Source of the DNA: Anthostomella pinea | Lineage: Eukaryota > Ascomycota > Sordariomycetes > Xylariales > Xylariaceae | Direction: 5' to 3' | Assembly: GCA_963556695.1 (NCBI GenBank) | Contig: CAUWAG010000003.1 | Coordinates: 3,224,001-3,288,000, forward strand | Length of the DNA: 64,000 bases | Shown here: one piece after another, positions 1 through 10,110 of the stretch | Layout of the letters: every line of letters begins with the position of its first letter | How positions within the stretch are numbered: position 1 is the first letter of the stretch | Notes under the pieces: generated by a model | What the model was told of the DNA's origin: nothing | Database searches by the model: none | The model's input: the letters and a program-made list of their open reading frames with translations, nothing else | Program-made: the position numbers and the translations under genes

Positions 1-1183
1 GACCTGTTTGTGACAGCGCCTGGGGCAAATGTTCGTCTGGCGAATCCTCGCGCTTCAGCTTCCGCATGTGGCTGTAAAATGACCTGGCGTTTGAGATAGA
101 CGTCAATTGGGTAAATATGAAGCTCTTTCTCAAGGACGGGGGGCTTTGAGCCCCGCATTGCACCGGATGTTTGGCGCAGACACCGCTTCTGCAGTCGCTT
201 CAATATGTCGACCGTCTTGTCCGGGATCGTTCTCGCGCCGAATGGCTGGTGTCTCGGTCTTGGCTTTCCCTTCGTCTTCCCCTTATTCTGCGCTTTCGTG
301 GTGTCCTTCTTCGCGTACAGCTTGGCCGCTTCGGGTGGGAAATACATGAACCAAGCTGCACAAGCGTAGCTAATGATCGATCGAATGGAGGTGACGAAGA
401 GCTTGCGCATCGTCACGAGGTCTAATCCCCAAGTAGGTGCCGACAGCCATTTGAACTGCTGAAGCTTGTACGGAACCTTGGACTCAATCTGGATCAACGA
501 CGTTGTGATTAGTAGGGTGACTCTAGCGAGGAGGGGGCGAAACTTACATGTTTGGCATGCGACTCGAAAGTGAGTCGCCGGTCAATGATTACACCGAGAA
601 GCTTCTGTGTTTCCTTCACACTTTCCTTGGACATGTCAGCAATGTTGGGATACAGCTGATGATCACTGTCCTTGTAAGTCTTGTCCTTCTTCCGTCGGTG
701 GTCCCATCTGTAATGCAAGATGGCATATTTGTCTGGCCCAAACTCGATGCCAAGGTGCTTGATTATATGAGGGCAAATTCGTAGTGGAAGCTCAAGAGCT
801 AGGTCATGAGCATGTTCATCGGGTGCAGCAGAAGCCTCAGCAGACGATGATGGAACATCCGCAGCTTCGACGCCAGTGGGCACTGCGGGAGGCGCAGGAC
901 CGCAAATAGGGTCGTCCTGGTCGGACGCTGGAGTTACGCCTCGCGGCGGCGGTGATTTCACCAACTCGAATTCAGACACCAGCTCGTCGTGAAAAGCTGT
1001 CAGAACCACGCAGTTGAGATTGTAGCTGGGAGACCGCACAAGGACATTGAAGTCAACTGCGTAACTCTAGATCTCAAACCCGAAGTCATGCCCCGGCATG
1101 TACTCGCTCAGGAACTTGTGTGCAATTTAGGGGTCGACTGCCCGTTGCCCAGTCCGAGTTTATTCCACACTCTTCAGAAATAA
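1..1183 (-). mobile_element. Decayed LINE (non-LTR) reverse transcriptase fragment
   Basis: Reading the minus strand from about 1040 down to the window edge gives pieces typical of the late reverse-transcriptase region of fungal I/Tad-like LINEs. They include FGPDKYAILHYRWDHRRKK, then LLGVIIDRRLTFESHAKHV, then after a frame break near 505-545 a segment with KLQQFKWLSAPTWGL and SIISYACAAWFMYFPPE, then LQKRCLRQTSGAMRGSKPP and EKELHIYPIDVYLKRQV. The order matches known elements: thumb region, then the LRQISGA-like motif. An in-frame TAG lies near 1066, just upstream. No single ORF spans the piece and the element runs off the window, so it is a dead copy. Class is confident, clade is inference. 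Confidence 0.7.
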
Positions 1184-1337
1184 GACTAACCCGCGCAGGG
1201 GACTCAGTCATAGGAGGGGTTGTGTCATCAGGGGTGCTTCTTCAATCCAGCTAGACATTCGAGCCAAACGACGGGAAGACCATTTGCGCGAACTAATCAA
1301 GTCCCTGCATCGCGAGCTAATGCGGGCGATAGAAACC

Positions 1338-2061
1338 TTATTTTGAGTTTGCACGCGAGCCTGACAAGTTTTTAAGCGCGTCTTGGTCTGATGCTATTTT
1401 CCCTTCCGTAGGCCGCGCGAGCTTCCTGTTCTTGCTGCATTGCCAGAGTGAAAGCCGAGGTGATGAGACCGCGCGATAGGACGGCTCGACTGGAATGGCG
1501 GGGACGAAACCTTCCATGGTTTGCACGACGGCTGTATATAAGCATCGGGTGGCCTCCTCCATGTGCTCTTGTGTGGTACACTGGACCTCCAAAACTCTCC
1601 GTACACCTCTCGTTCAGCAAGCAGAGGTACATGCATGTTTATTGTATATGGAACAACCACTCCGGAATAAGCATCCATGATGGCTTACCGAATCGAAGCT
1701 GCTTATTCTATTAAAAGCATTGATATCCAAGGATGGATAGAGATATGGATAGAGACATGCCGGACGGAGACTTATAGGGGGTGATTGTACCTAGACTAGG
1801 CGGTGGCGTACCAGTCCCTGGAATAACATTCCCGTACGGTTGTGGCTCAGGACTTCTCAAACGCGGGTGGGTGTTCGCGTTCTTGATGGCATTGAGGCCA
1901 AAATTATCCACAAGATCGTCGAGAAAAGCGCTGCAAGAACTGTCTCGATCCATTCCAGACCAGTCTAATATGTCGCTCCAGACGAGCCACTTCGTGGTGG
2001 AACCCATGGACAACCATGCGATAGTCCCGATGGCTGGGTTCAACGAGCCGTGGTGGCTCAC
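1338..2061 (-). mobile_element. Decayed LINE endonuclease C-terminus and EN-RT linker, split by a MITE
   Basis: On the minus strand the higher-coordinate half reads like the end of a LINE endonuclease domain (WSGMDRDSSCSAF, LDDLVDNFGLNAI). The lower half reads like the linker before the reverse transcriptase (TTQEHMEEATRCLYTAVVQT). The MITE at 1579-1787 sits between them. Removing it together with one copy of its TA duplication joins the two halves in one frame across ...PSLG/TTQE..., which shows they were one ORF before insertion. Together with the RT piece at 1-1183 this is one minus-strand LINE relic in the expected EN-linker-RT order, with internal losses. The assignment rests on motif resemblance only. 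Confidence 0.55.
1579..1787. mobile_element. MITE copy A (210-bp TA-flanked family)
   Basis: 209 bp flanked by TA on both sides (1577-1578 and 1788-1789). The left end starts CACTGGACCTCCAAAACTCT and the right end, reverse-complemented, starts CAATCACCCCCTATAAGTCT, so the terminal inverted repeats are imperfect. Two more copies lie at 50671-50882 (opposite orientation) and 56349-56562 and share the ends, the CTCCGT motif and internal GGAATAAG/CTTATTCC pairs. It has no coding capacity. TA duplication suggests mobilisation by a Tc1/mariner-superfamily transposase (inference). Confidence 0.75.
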
Positions 2062-2511
2062 GGTTTTTTGCGAGTTTTCAGCCAGCAGAGGCTAGGTCGA
2101 TGGTGCACCCTGAGTGGAAGATGGATCATCGGGTCGCCATGTTATTCCGCGCGCGGAATACAACGCGGAAGAACATCATGTCTCATTTGCTGACTAGGCT
2201 AAGTTTGTGCAACGCTGGCGCTGAGCCATTGATGGACGATTCCAGATTGAAGGCGATTTTCATATCATCGATCGGAACTTCTTGAGGGTCAGTTCACCAG
2301 ACGTCGAGAACTGGAATACGAAAGCTGAGCCACAAGCATACGCGTAATCAAAGAAGCAGCAGCAGAGTGCGCGATCGTTGGATCGAGTCAGAAGAACGCA
2401 CAGGATTTGTACCGGCGCACATTAGAAAATGGCAATGAGGATGATACAGTGGTTAAAATAATAGGATGAATTAATGTAAGCAAAGTTCTAGCCACCCTTT
2501 TCTCTTCAGTA
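2062..2511. other. Intergenic, nothing recognised
   Basis: No convincing coding frame, RNA gene or repeat seen. It may be further unrecognisable LINE 5' sequence, since it lies upstream of the endonuclease relic. Confidence 0.4.
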
Positions 2512-3074
2512 CCACTACGTGCACCTTGAAAAAAAAATCCTTACGTGCACCTTGATTTTCGCGACGCCTGCAGCCACCTGCTACCAGCTGCAACCACTGT
2601 CCCGGCACCCTCACAACCTCTGCCAGGCTCAATGGCCACCACGATCGGGTTTCGTATAGTGATACCATATAATTTCAGATCATCATATCCATCGGTCGCG
2701 TTTAATTGGATGACCATCGCCGGCGTTCAATTAAAAGGGGAGGCTTCCTAGGATAGATGGCTACCACGATCGGGTTTAGTGTGGGGATGCCATACGATTC
2801 TAGATCATCATGTCCCTCGCAGCTAGACACGGTCGGGTTTAATTAGATGACCATCGGTCGCGTTTAATCGGAACCGAACTTAATGGCCATTACGATCGGG
2901 CTTCGTGGATAAACGCCATACAATTCCAGATCACCATATCCCCAGCAACTAGGCTGGCTGGCTGGCTGGCTGGCTGGACATGGTTGGTGGTGAGCTTGGT
3001 GGCTGCCAGCTGACTAGCAGGTGGCTAGAAATCAAGGTGCACGTAAGGATTTTTTTCCAAGGTGCACGTAGTGG
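2512..3074. mobile_element. Non-autonomous TIR element with internal 125-bp triplication
   Basis: The ends are near-perfect inverted repeats of about 45 bp: left CCACTACGTGCACCTTG then an A-run then TCCTTACGTGCACCTTGATT, right the same reverse-complemented. TA lies on both flanks (2510-2511, 3075-3076). Each end carries two copies of the motif ACGTGCACCTTG, which contains the palindrome GTGCAC. The interior has three degenerate repeats spaced 125-126 bp (starting about 2632, 2757, 2883), each with the pattern ATGGCYAYYACGATCGGG..., and a (GGCT)6 tract at 2952-2977. No ORF of note. This is a MITE-like element. The mobilising transposase is unknown and nothing in the window shares its ends. Confidence 0.8.
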
Positions 3075-3098
3075 TACTGTTTCTCTTGTTCTCTTTTT

Positions 3099-3425
3099 CT
3101 AACATGCCGCATCCATGGCGTCCAACTCTGCGCTGCTGTATATTTGCAGCGTCTTAGGGAGCATGACATTCGTTGCGCCCTTGACCGATTTGCCAAAGTT
3201 GGCCTGCTTCATGTAGGTGACATACTCGTCCACATCCGCCCACAACTTCTCGCCCACGATCTCGTCCGCTTCGTCCGGCGTGATAATATAACCGTAAGTA
3301 GTAAATGCGTAGGTTATCATGAGGGCCCGCCGGTAGTCATCGTGATCGCGAGATTTGGGCCAGTCTGTCGGGCCAAGAATCGCCATGAGGTTGGATATCA
3401 GAACGGTTTGTATTTCGGGTGTCAT
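3099..3425 (-). CDS. Hypothetical protein, 108 aa
   Basis: The frame is open from 3611, but the first ATG giving protein-like sequence is at 3425 (MTPEIQTVLISNLMAILGP...). The product is acidic to neutral, probably helical, with DHDDYRRALMITYAFTTYGY in the middle and no signal peptide, membrane segment or recognised motif. It begins only 25 bp beyond the end of the TIR element and lies in a repeat-rich zone, so it may be a fragment of a larger decayed gene. The codon pattern looks coding. Function unknown. Confidence 0.4.
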   Translation of the reverse strand: MTPEIQTVLISNLMAILGPTDWPKSRDHDDYRRALMITYAFTTYGYIITPDEADEIVGEKLWADVDEYVTYMKQANFGKSVKGATNVMLPKTLQIYSSAELDAMDAAC

Positions 3426-4183
3426 TTTTGAACTTGGTTTTGCGGAATGTGATGCTTCGGGCCAGTTATCGGCTGGGTGCCGACTCCTGGGCTTAAATTT
3501 TCGACTCGGTGGTTGTTTTTGCCAGCTGATTTGACTAACTTGCACATGAAAGGCAGGCCATCTAGTCGTCTTTGTCAAGGTATCAAGTATTAGTCTTCCC
3601 TCGTTGAACAATAAAGTAGTTGTTAGTAAGAGGGGCAGATGGCTTTGATTGGATTTTCTTTGTCCTGGCTTCTGGCGATCTAAATTTTAAGTTAGATGTT
3701 AGATATCATCACATGCTTGGACACGACCACAGGGCTGTACGCGCTAGAATGCCACGCTACAGCACCGAGGACATTCATAACACGCGAACTCTTCTGTATT
3801 CCTGGTTATGGATTAGCGAGTTCGGTACGTGTCAGAAGCCATTCACATGTGCATGTGGTCATCCGGAGGCTGGGCATCACCTATCAATGAGGAGGGGGAT
3901 TGACGTCTATCTCACATAAGATCACCTTCCTCATGGTTCTGGATGTCTTTGTAACTACCATCCTCAGCAACGTGTCTTGGTCTCGCATCCAAACCGCCAC
4001 AATCCATTGTCAATCACACAACAAATCGAATCGAGTCTTTCAGCCCATTGTTGCTTTGTGGCTATCCAACCCCAAGTCATATATGAGAGCAAAGGCAACA
4101 ACGCGCGCCCTATGTCGACTAGAATCTCCCTAATCCACCAAAATATAATTTTTCCCATCGTCACTTATATCGCCCTCATCATA
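3426..4183. other. Intergenic, nothing recognised
   Basis: Shared upstream region of two divergent small ORFs (3425 leftward, 4184 rightward). Only weak overlapping frames are present. No clear RNA gene or repeat. Confidence 0.4.
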
Positions 4184-4714
4184 ATGAGCATCTCTCGCAG
4201 AAGCAGAGACCACAGAACGTCCAAGTACCTCCCCCCTGAGCTGGAGAATGAGCTGAAGGTGCACGTCTTCATTCAAGAAGCCCTGGCCTCCAGCTATCTC
4301 AGCGGTCCACAACTCATCATCGGAAACGTGGATTCGGGCTGTCACGCCGTGTTCCACGAGAATGAAGACGGCACCCGGTTCTACTTCCACCATGCCAGGA
4401 TGGTGTATGGCACAGGGTGCCGCTGCATCGCCAAGGGCGAGAGAGGCGACATTAGCGAACAGATCCCCGCTGAGCTGGACTCGCACCGGATACAGCTGAT
4501 CCTTGGGGAAGGCCCTTCCGGTCATCGAATGGAGCCAAAATTTTCTGCCATGGTGGTTATGAAGATATTCCTAGGTATGGACGTGCCAGAGGAGCTTCGG
4601 ATGGAGGATGGCCTCTGCCGGAAAATGATACGACGACTGGCGAACGATACTGGAGAGAACAAGAAGGCGAAGCCGGGACCGATATCACTAGTGCTTGAGA
4701 CAATAGAAGAATAA
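4184..4714 (+). CDS. Hypothetical protein, 176 aa
   Basis: The frame is open from 3977, but the ATG at 4184 starts the sequence with normal composition (MSISRRSRDHRTSKYLPPEL...). The product contains a GCHAVFHENEDGTRFYFHHA stretch followed by YGTGCRCIAKGERGD, and a basic C-terminus. No signal peptide or transmembrane segment is evident and I do not recognise a family. The stop lies 35 bp before the left end of the pogo/Fot1-type transposon, so the 3' UTR may be altered by that insertion. Alternative: a fragment of a larger protein. Confidence 0.5.
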   Translation: MSISRRSRDHRTSKYLPPELENELKVHVFIQEALASSYLSGPQLIIGNVDSGCHAVFHENEDGTRFYFHHARMVYGTGCRCIAKGERGDISEQIPAELDSHRIQLILGEGPSGHRMEPKFSAMVVMKIFLGMDVPEELRMEDGLCRKMIRRLANDTGENKKAKPGPISLVLETIEE

Positions 4715-4749
4715 TATGCTTCACGAGTATGTGCTGATGACAAGGAGTA

Positions 4750-6624
4750 CCATGCCCCACCCACCACTCGGCCACCCCCACCGCTCGGACGCCCAACATT
4801 AGTGGCACACGCGTAAACATCTATAACTTCACTTACACCGATATCAGTCAATTTATGGTGTTTTTAGCTGCTAAGCGCATCATTCTGATCGTCTTTGGAC
4901 GCTCAGTTATCATATCTAGCTGGGAGGCGAGTCTGCCGACCGGAACGGGTCTCTGTAAAGGCTGCAATCTCCTCTTTTTCTAACGAATCCGGGTTAACCT
5001 CCTCCTCTTCCTCATCACTCGAATCTTTAATAACCACTGGCTGTACAGCTCTGTAAGGATTTTGAGGCTGTTTTTTACTGACTGCCAGTATCTCCGGGAT
5101 GCTCTTGAACCATTTATTCAGGTTGGGAATCTTTCTGCGTTTTTTAGGGCGCATATGCTCTAATTCTGTCTCCAGACTCTCGATCTTCTGGTCCTTTAAT
5201 ACCATCCATCTCTGCTGATAGCTTCTTAAAAGTAGTGAAAACCTTGCATAGCTTAAGCCAAGTGGTTAGGGACATGTTTTTCCCTATATCTATGATCTGC
5301 CGGCTATTCTCGGGCGTCCAGAGGTCTTTAGGTTCAGAATTTTCGACCTGTTCAGGTTCAGGGGTAGCGGCCTTGTCCCTTTGGATTTCTGGGTGTATTA
5401 ACGCCTTTCTGCGATTAACAGGCCAGTTTCCAATAGCTCTAAAGCCAGCCTGCCAATTTTTGACCGTCAGTCCATCGTTCCGTGCCTTGGCGTAGCATCT
5501 AATAAAGTTGATCTTATCCACAGGGGCAGCATTAATTAGAGTAACGAACTGAACGATGTACTTGTGGTAAGCAGCCTTCATGGCATTAAAAGGGCCGTTA
5601 TTAAGTGGTTGAACCCCGTGGGAGGTGTGTGCTGGCAGAAAACATAGCTATATACTGTTCAGGAAGCACATCGTCATGAATTCATCCTACCGCCAGGGTT
5701 AGTTACACATCTATCGATTCCAAGCGGAATAAAATCTAGAAATTAAGGGAATTAGTACTCATAGAGGTATGGCTCCCGTGCCCATTAAGGATCAGGAGTA
5801 CCGCTTTAGATTCGTCATCTTCTTGTGTCTGGTTGACTTGAGGGATAAAAACACTCTCTAGCCACTCCATAGCGACTGCGTTATCCCTCCACCCATTATC
5901 AGTGCATATGCAATGCCAGGAGGCGACCTCTCTGAACTCCTTAAGGAACCACTGGACCTGGAGATCCTTTCCTCTTGATTTCTAGGTTACAGTGAAGAAA
6001 TCTATCCATCTAGTTCTTCCCAACGGTCTTAGTGATGCTGTTCAACTTCGAGGTAGTCTGAATGATAGTCTTGACGGCGCTATGCGATGAGGCGAGCCCT
6101 AATGATTCCTGACAAAGAATCCATTAGGCTAGGCGTGTTTCCTGCTCTTTGGATAGTCTTTTTTTTGACTATTAAGTCTCTCTTTTTGAGATTTTGTTGT
6201 TGATGTGGTCTAACAGTGTCTGCTTAGGGATATCCCATTTCTGAGTGGATTTTTGGACTGACAGCTTGTTATATGTGACATCTAATATGGCATCCGCCAT
6301 AGTATCCTCCGTATAAGAAGGCATTTCAAGAGTCACAATACTACGTTGCATACAAAAGAAGAAAATAACCGCTCTATAAAGGGCAAATTGCGCTTATAAG
6401 GGGTAGAAATCACAGGCAGGGGACCCCCTCATCGCCGGGTCTAGCCAGATTGATCTAGATTGGGATAAACCCCCCAAAAAGGGCTATTTAGCGGACTAAC
6501 TACGGTGTGAATACCTTCAGAAACGGCTGGATTCGGTATAAGTGAACATGTTGACTTAATAGGGGGCTACAGCAGTTTTGGTAGTCCGAGTGGTGGGGGT
6601 GGCCGAGTGGTGGGTGGACCATGG
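4750..6624 (-). mobile_element. pogo/Fot1-type DNA transposon, inactive
   Basis: 1875 bp flanked by TA (4748-4749, 6625-6626), with inverted terminal repeats built from CCACCCACCACTCGGCCACC followed by CCCACC: left CCATGCCCCACCC..., right the same reversed, ending ...GGGTGGACCATGG. Length, TA target and coding content on the minus strand (helix-turn-helix, CENP-B-type HTH, DDE core) match the Fot1/pogo group of Tc1/mariner elements known from many filamentous fungi. The coding region is destroyed by stops and frameshifts, so the element is a relic, though the ends remain well matched. Confidence 0.85.
4903..6300 (-). pseudogene. pogo-like transposase, RIP-like decay
   Basis: An ATG at 6300 begins a psq-type helix-turn-helix (NKLSVQKSTQKWDIPKQTLL). 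It is followed by a CENP-B HTH remnant (LSKEQETRLA, stop, WILCQESLGLASSH), then the DDE region (ICTDNGWRDNAVAMEWLES, VLLILNGHGSH) and the C-terminal block NFIRCYAKARNDGLTVKNWQ and ALIHPEIQRDK. A coiled-coil, basic tail is read in another frame at 4903-5205. Stops are TAA/TAG where Q or W is expected. The second catalytic Asp of the usual LDGHGSH motif reads Asn (AAT), as a TpG-to-TpA change would give. At least one frameshift lies near 5200. No active protein is possible. Confidence 0.75.
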
Positions 6625-6684
6625 TATACATGAAGCAAGTGATGCACCCGATATCCAAATAGAGGTAAACAGTGTCATGAATCT

Positions 6685-8671
6685 TCAAGGCTCAAACAAC
6701 AACCTCAGCTGATCACCCGTCATCAGATCCGACGGCTTCGCCGCACCATGTGTCAACGCCGCGTCCGCCAGCTGCGCCAACGTCGGCCGCCGCGTCGGGT
6801 CGTGCGCCAGACACAGCGTGATGATGCGCCGCAGGTTCTCGTCGACGTAGTCGAAGTCGTCGTACTCGAGCAGGTGCGCGCCGTACGTGGCATAGTCCCG
6901 GCCCCCGTGGCTCAGGATCTTGGCCACGGGCGGCTGTGCCGGCCAGCACTTCGTGATCAGCATCTCCATCACGAGGCCGATGCCCCAGGTGTTAGTGTGC
7001 GCCCTGTAGTTTCCTGCCGTCGTCTTCGGCATGACCGCGGTATCGGGGTCGAGGGCGTCCCACTCTACGGTAAATTGTTCCTGTCGTTCATGCGTCAGTA
7101 TTTATTCTTTCTATCTCGGGCGTCTGGATAGAGCTGCGAGTTGAGACGTACTGGACTATATAGACCCTCTTTGCCCAGCCCCCTGTCTGATGTGTGAAGA
7201 TATCTCTACTCAGTTCATGTATTTGAAGCATAGGGAGAAATCAAGGGCCGCGTCGTAATCTACTCACTACAGGTACGTTAGTATTTGATTAAAGCGTTGA
7301 TTATGTGACTGGATGCTTGTATACGTACCATTGCAGATGGAACTGTCTGTTCTGCACATCAGCAGAACTCCTAGGGCAGGAACAACGTCAAATTACTACA
7401 TACTGATCCGTGTTCTCGCCGGGGGTGATGAACTTGGCCAGGCCAAAATCGCCAAGCTGCAATGAATCAGCCTAGATTTCAGTTGGATGAGGGACAGTAG
7501 ACCTACCTTCAAGCGTGGGGAAATGGTATGCTCTCCAAGCAGGGGAGCCTCATCGGGGTCCCACTTATCTACGAAGACTGGAAGGTATCAGATCGTATCT
7601 TGTGGACAACGGGTTCGGGCCTACCATTCCGCGGATCGATATCAAAATGCACCAGGTGCCTCGCTTAAGTCTTGTCCTCCCGGGTGTCAACCGGAGGATT
7701 GACCATATCGTTGCAGGCGCGGACCACTATCCCCCATGTCAACCCCAATACCTTAGTACCTATTCTGGTATGTCGAGCGCCAAGATATTCACTTGGAGAC
7801 TCACAGCACAGGAAGAACACCCACAGGATTCTGTTTGGATGCTTCTCATCCTTCTACCCCAGACGCCATATAACATTCGCCAAATCGCCGTTCTCGAGAC
7901 ATTCCATGACCATGACTCCAGGTCTATCCTCGTCCTCAGTTTTGACTTTCTTCGCCGCAGGACCTCCGCTACCGCTGCTCGAGGTTCGAGAGCGTTTACG
8001 TCCACTGGGGCCTCCTGGGGTGGATTGGGAGCCAGGATCAGGCTGGTATGACATTGCGTTGGGGTCGGCCTGTGGGAGGACTAGCTGGACGATGTGCCTG
8101 GCTCCTACGAAGTTCTTAGTCCTTGTTTAGTGGATCGAGCAACGCACATGGGATGAGGGAAGGGACGCACCTTCATCATCTCTTGCTCATCCTCGATTTC
8201 TTCCTTTGCGTCCTCCGTGATACCTCTCTTGACAGCGACACTTCTCATGGCGCGCTTCCGATCGTCCAGCTGGTCATATTTCATCACCAGTCCCTGTCCG
8301 CCAAACCCCAGCACCTTGGCGAAAGTCAATGTCATCGGGTAGAGCACGAACGTCTTTGAGATCTCTTTGAACACCCGCCAGGCCAGGAGGGCATCTGGGT
8401 TCTCAATCAACTCGCTTGACACTCTGATCTTTTCCAGTTTGACCAGGTCCGGCCTGCCGTCGCGGTACGAGTTATACTGCTGCTGGACATTGGCGTTCTG
8501 GAAGATGCTGGCTACCGCGGTCAACACCCCCTCCCCGGGAATCTTGACGTCCTCCCAGGCCGCGCTATCATCGGAGTTGAACGGCAAGCCTTGACGGTAG
8601 AAACGGAAGCGGGCTGTACATTGTCGGAGGTAGTCCAGCCATCGGACTGGGTCATCCCGCTGGATGCACTG
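6685..8671 (-). pseudogene. Fungal HFDxDPxN-type protein kinase, two nonsense codons
   Basis: Exons on the minus strand can be joined at canonical sites: 8671-8171, 8114-7805, 7726-7625, 7577-7507, 7456-7404, 7182-7152, 7080-6685. They encode 488 codons including the stop. Kinase landmarks appear in order: glycine loop VLGFGGQGLV, Lys in VAVKRG, GARHIVQLVLP, hinge VMVMECLENGDL, catalytic loop HFDIDPRN (Asp kept, HRD written HFD), LGDFGLAKF, SPEQFTVEWD, TNTWGIGLVMEMLI and the C-lobe LAHDPTRRPTL. All splice junctions keep phase, yet TAG at 7854-7856 and TAA at 7665-7667 interrupt the frame, each one C-to-T step from CAG/CAA. The 5' end is unresolved: further frame (RGETLREHMQRLVD) lies near 8760-8718 with more stops. 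Young pseudogene rather than random sequence. Confidence 0.7.
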
Positions 8672-9109
8672 CTACTCTGACTCATGGCGACTCTCTGTGA
8701 CTATAAACCTACATGTTCTAATCAACAAGCCTCTGCATATGCTCCCGCAATGTCTCCCCCCGCGTATACGCATTGTTCCTCGGAATCAACAATTGTGTGG
8801 ACAAAGGCTGAGTTTGGCATGCTTTCAAATTGCACATCTCCAAGACAAAGGTGTTGGCTCATCCGCATGCGTTCCGGCATATGGCAATGCATTGTCCATA
8901 TCACCGTGTCAAGCGAGTTCCTCTTCAGTTGTAGAAGGCGTTAGGCGCTGTGTGGTTTCTGATTACTGGGTTCGCAGTCCATAGCTCACGAACATACGAA
9001 AGGAGGTTACCTCTTGCATGGCTTCCTCTAACCTGACACGATTCCGACACATAATCCACGGCCTACAACATCTGCTGATAGCAAGCCAACGCTACATACT
9101 CAACCTCTC
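8672..9109. other. Between kinase and BTB relics
   Basis: Minus-strand frame at about 8820-8718 (LLIPRNNAYTRGETL, REHMQRLVD) may be an upstream exon of the kinase pseudogene. The rest holds nothing recognised. Confidence 0.35.
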
Positions 9110-10110
9110 TCAACCCCCCTCCTCCTCCTGAGACCCACTCTCCTCCCCGCCCAGGGCATAAGCATCCCCAGCCAGCATGAACATGCCCTCGAGTCCTCCC
9201 CAAACGTCCCAAACACACTATCATGACGCCCCTGCTTTCTCAAAGTACACCCGACCACACCCTCGATAAAGTCGGAGAGACATCCTTCCCGCTGCCCCAG
9301 GACAGCGATCTCCCGGTCACGTCTCGCATCCGCGTCCTCGAAATTCCCGTGCGTCGGGTTCCACTCCATCACCGCTTCGTTCATCACCGCGGCTCTGACA
9401 GGCGAGCGTCTGACAAAATCGGATCAGGGCTATAGGGTCTTGTAGCCACCAGTCCGCAGTGGCAACTTGTAGGCTTCCAGGACTATGGTAGGGGAGATAT
9501 CCACTCCATCCCTCTCCGTCTCGCGCAGGGAGGCGAGCAGGCTGTGCATGACGGCATTCTGGAACCCCGCCAGCCCGTACATCTCGCCGAACCCCCATGC
9601 GCGGATGAGGTCGAGACAGAAGTTCTCGAAGCCCGGCTGGTCGGAGGAGGGGTCTAGGTTTTCCTGCTCGGCGTACGGGGCCCAAGTGGGCGTTGAGTCG
9701 GTGGTGAGCCAGTGCAGTAGGCAGCTCCCGGCGAAGGCCCGGTCGGCGGGGATGTGTCAAATGGCACGCAAGCCACAGTGGCGTTCAAGGAAGTGGCAGT
9801 GCACCATCAGGGCCTCTAGGGCAATTTCGGGCCCTGCAGCTTACGACAGCAGATCCTTCAGAAACACACACTCAAATGAGAATCACCAGAATACACGTTA
9901 TCAACCAGATGAACCATAATACACGCTGTTCAACAGGATGTGGCGGAGCTCATCCGCTTTGGAGGTGGAATCTGGACCGAAGGCCACGAGTAAGGGTTCC
10001 GAGACCTTCTCGTCAACTAGCGTCTTCGCAACTTCGAAGGTTGGACTTCCGACGGTGAAGAGGAGGGTGCTGTCTTCCTCACGTTGTTCGAGAGTTTGGC
10101 TTTTGGGTAC
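9110..10110 (-). pseudogene. BTB/POZ-domain protein relic
   Basis: The minus strand carries pieces in the order expected for fungal BTB proteins. There is a beta strand and helix start (LLFTVGSPTFEVAKTLVDEK), then after stops EALMVHCHFLERHCGLRAI, a TGA, LLHWLTTDSTPTW, and the typical downstream helix FCLDLIRAWGFGEMYGLAGF followed by QNAVMHSLLASLRETERDG, then further stops before AAVMNEAVMEWNPTHGNFED. The LIRAWxxGEMYxxxGFQNAVM pattern is what identifies it. Several stops and frame changes rule out a product. An intact, only distantly similar BTB gene lies at 21402-22738. Confidence 0.5.
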
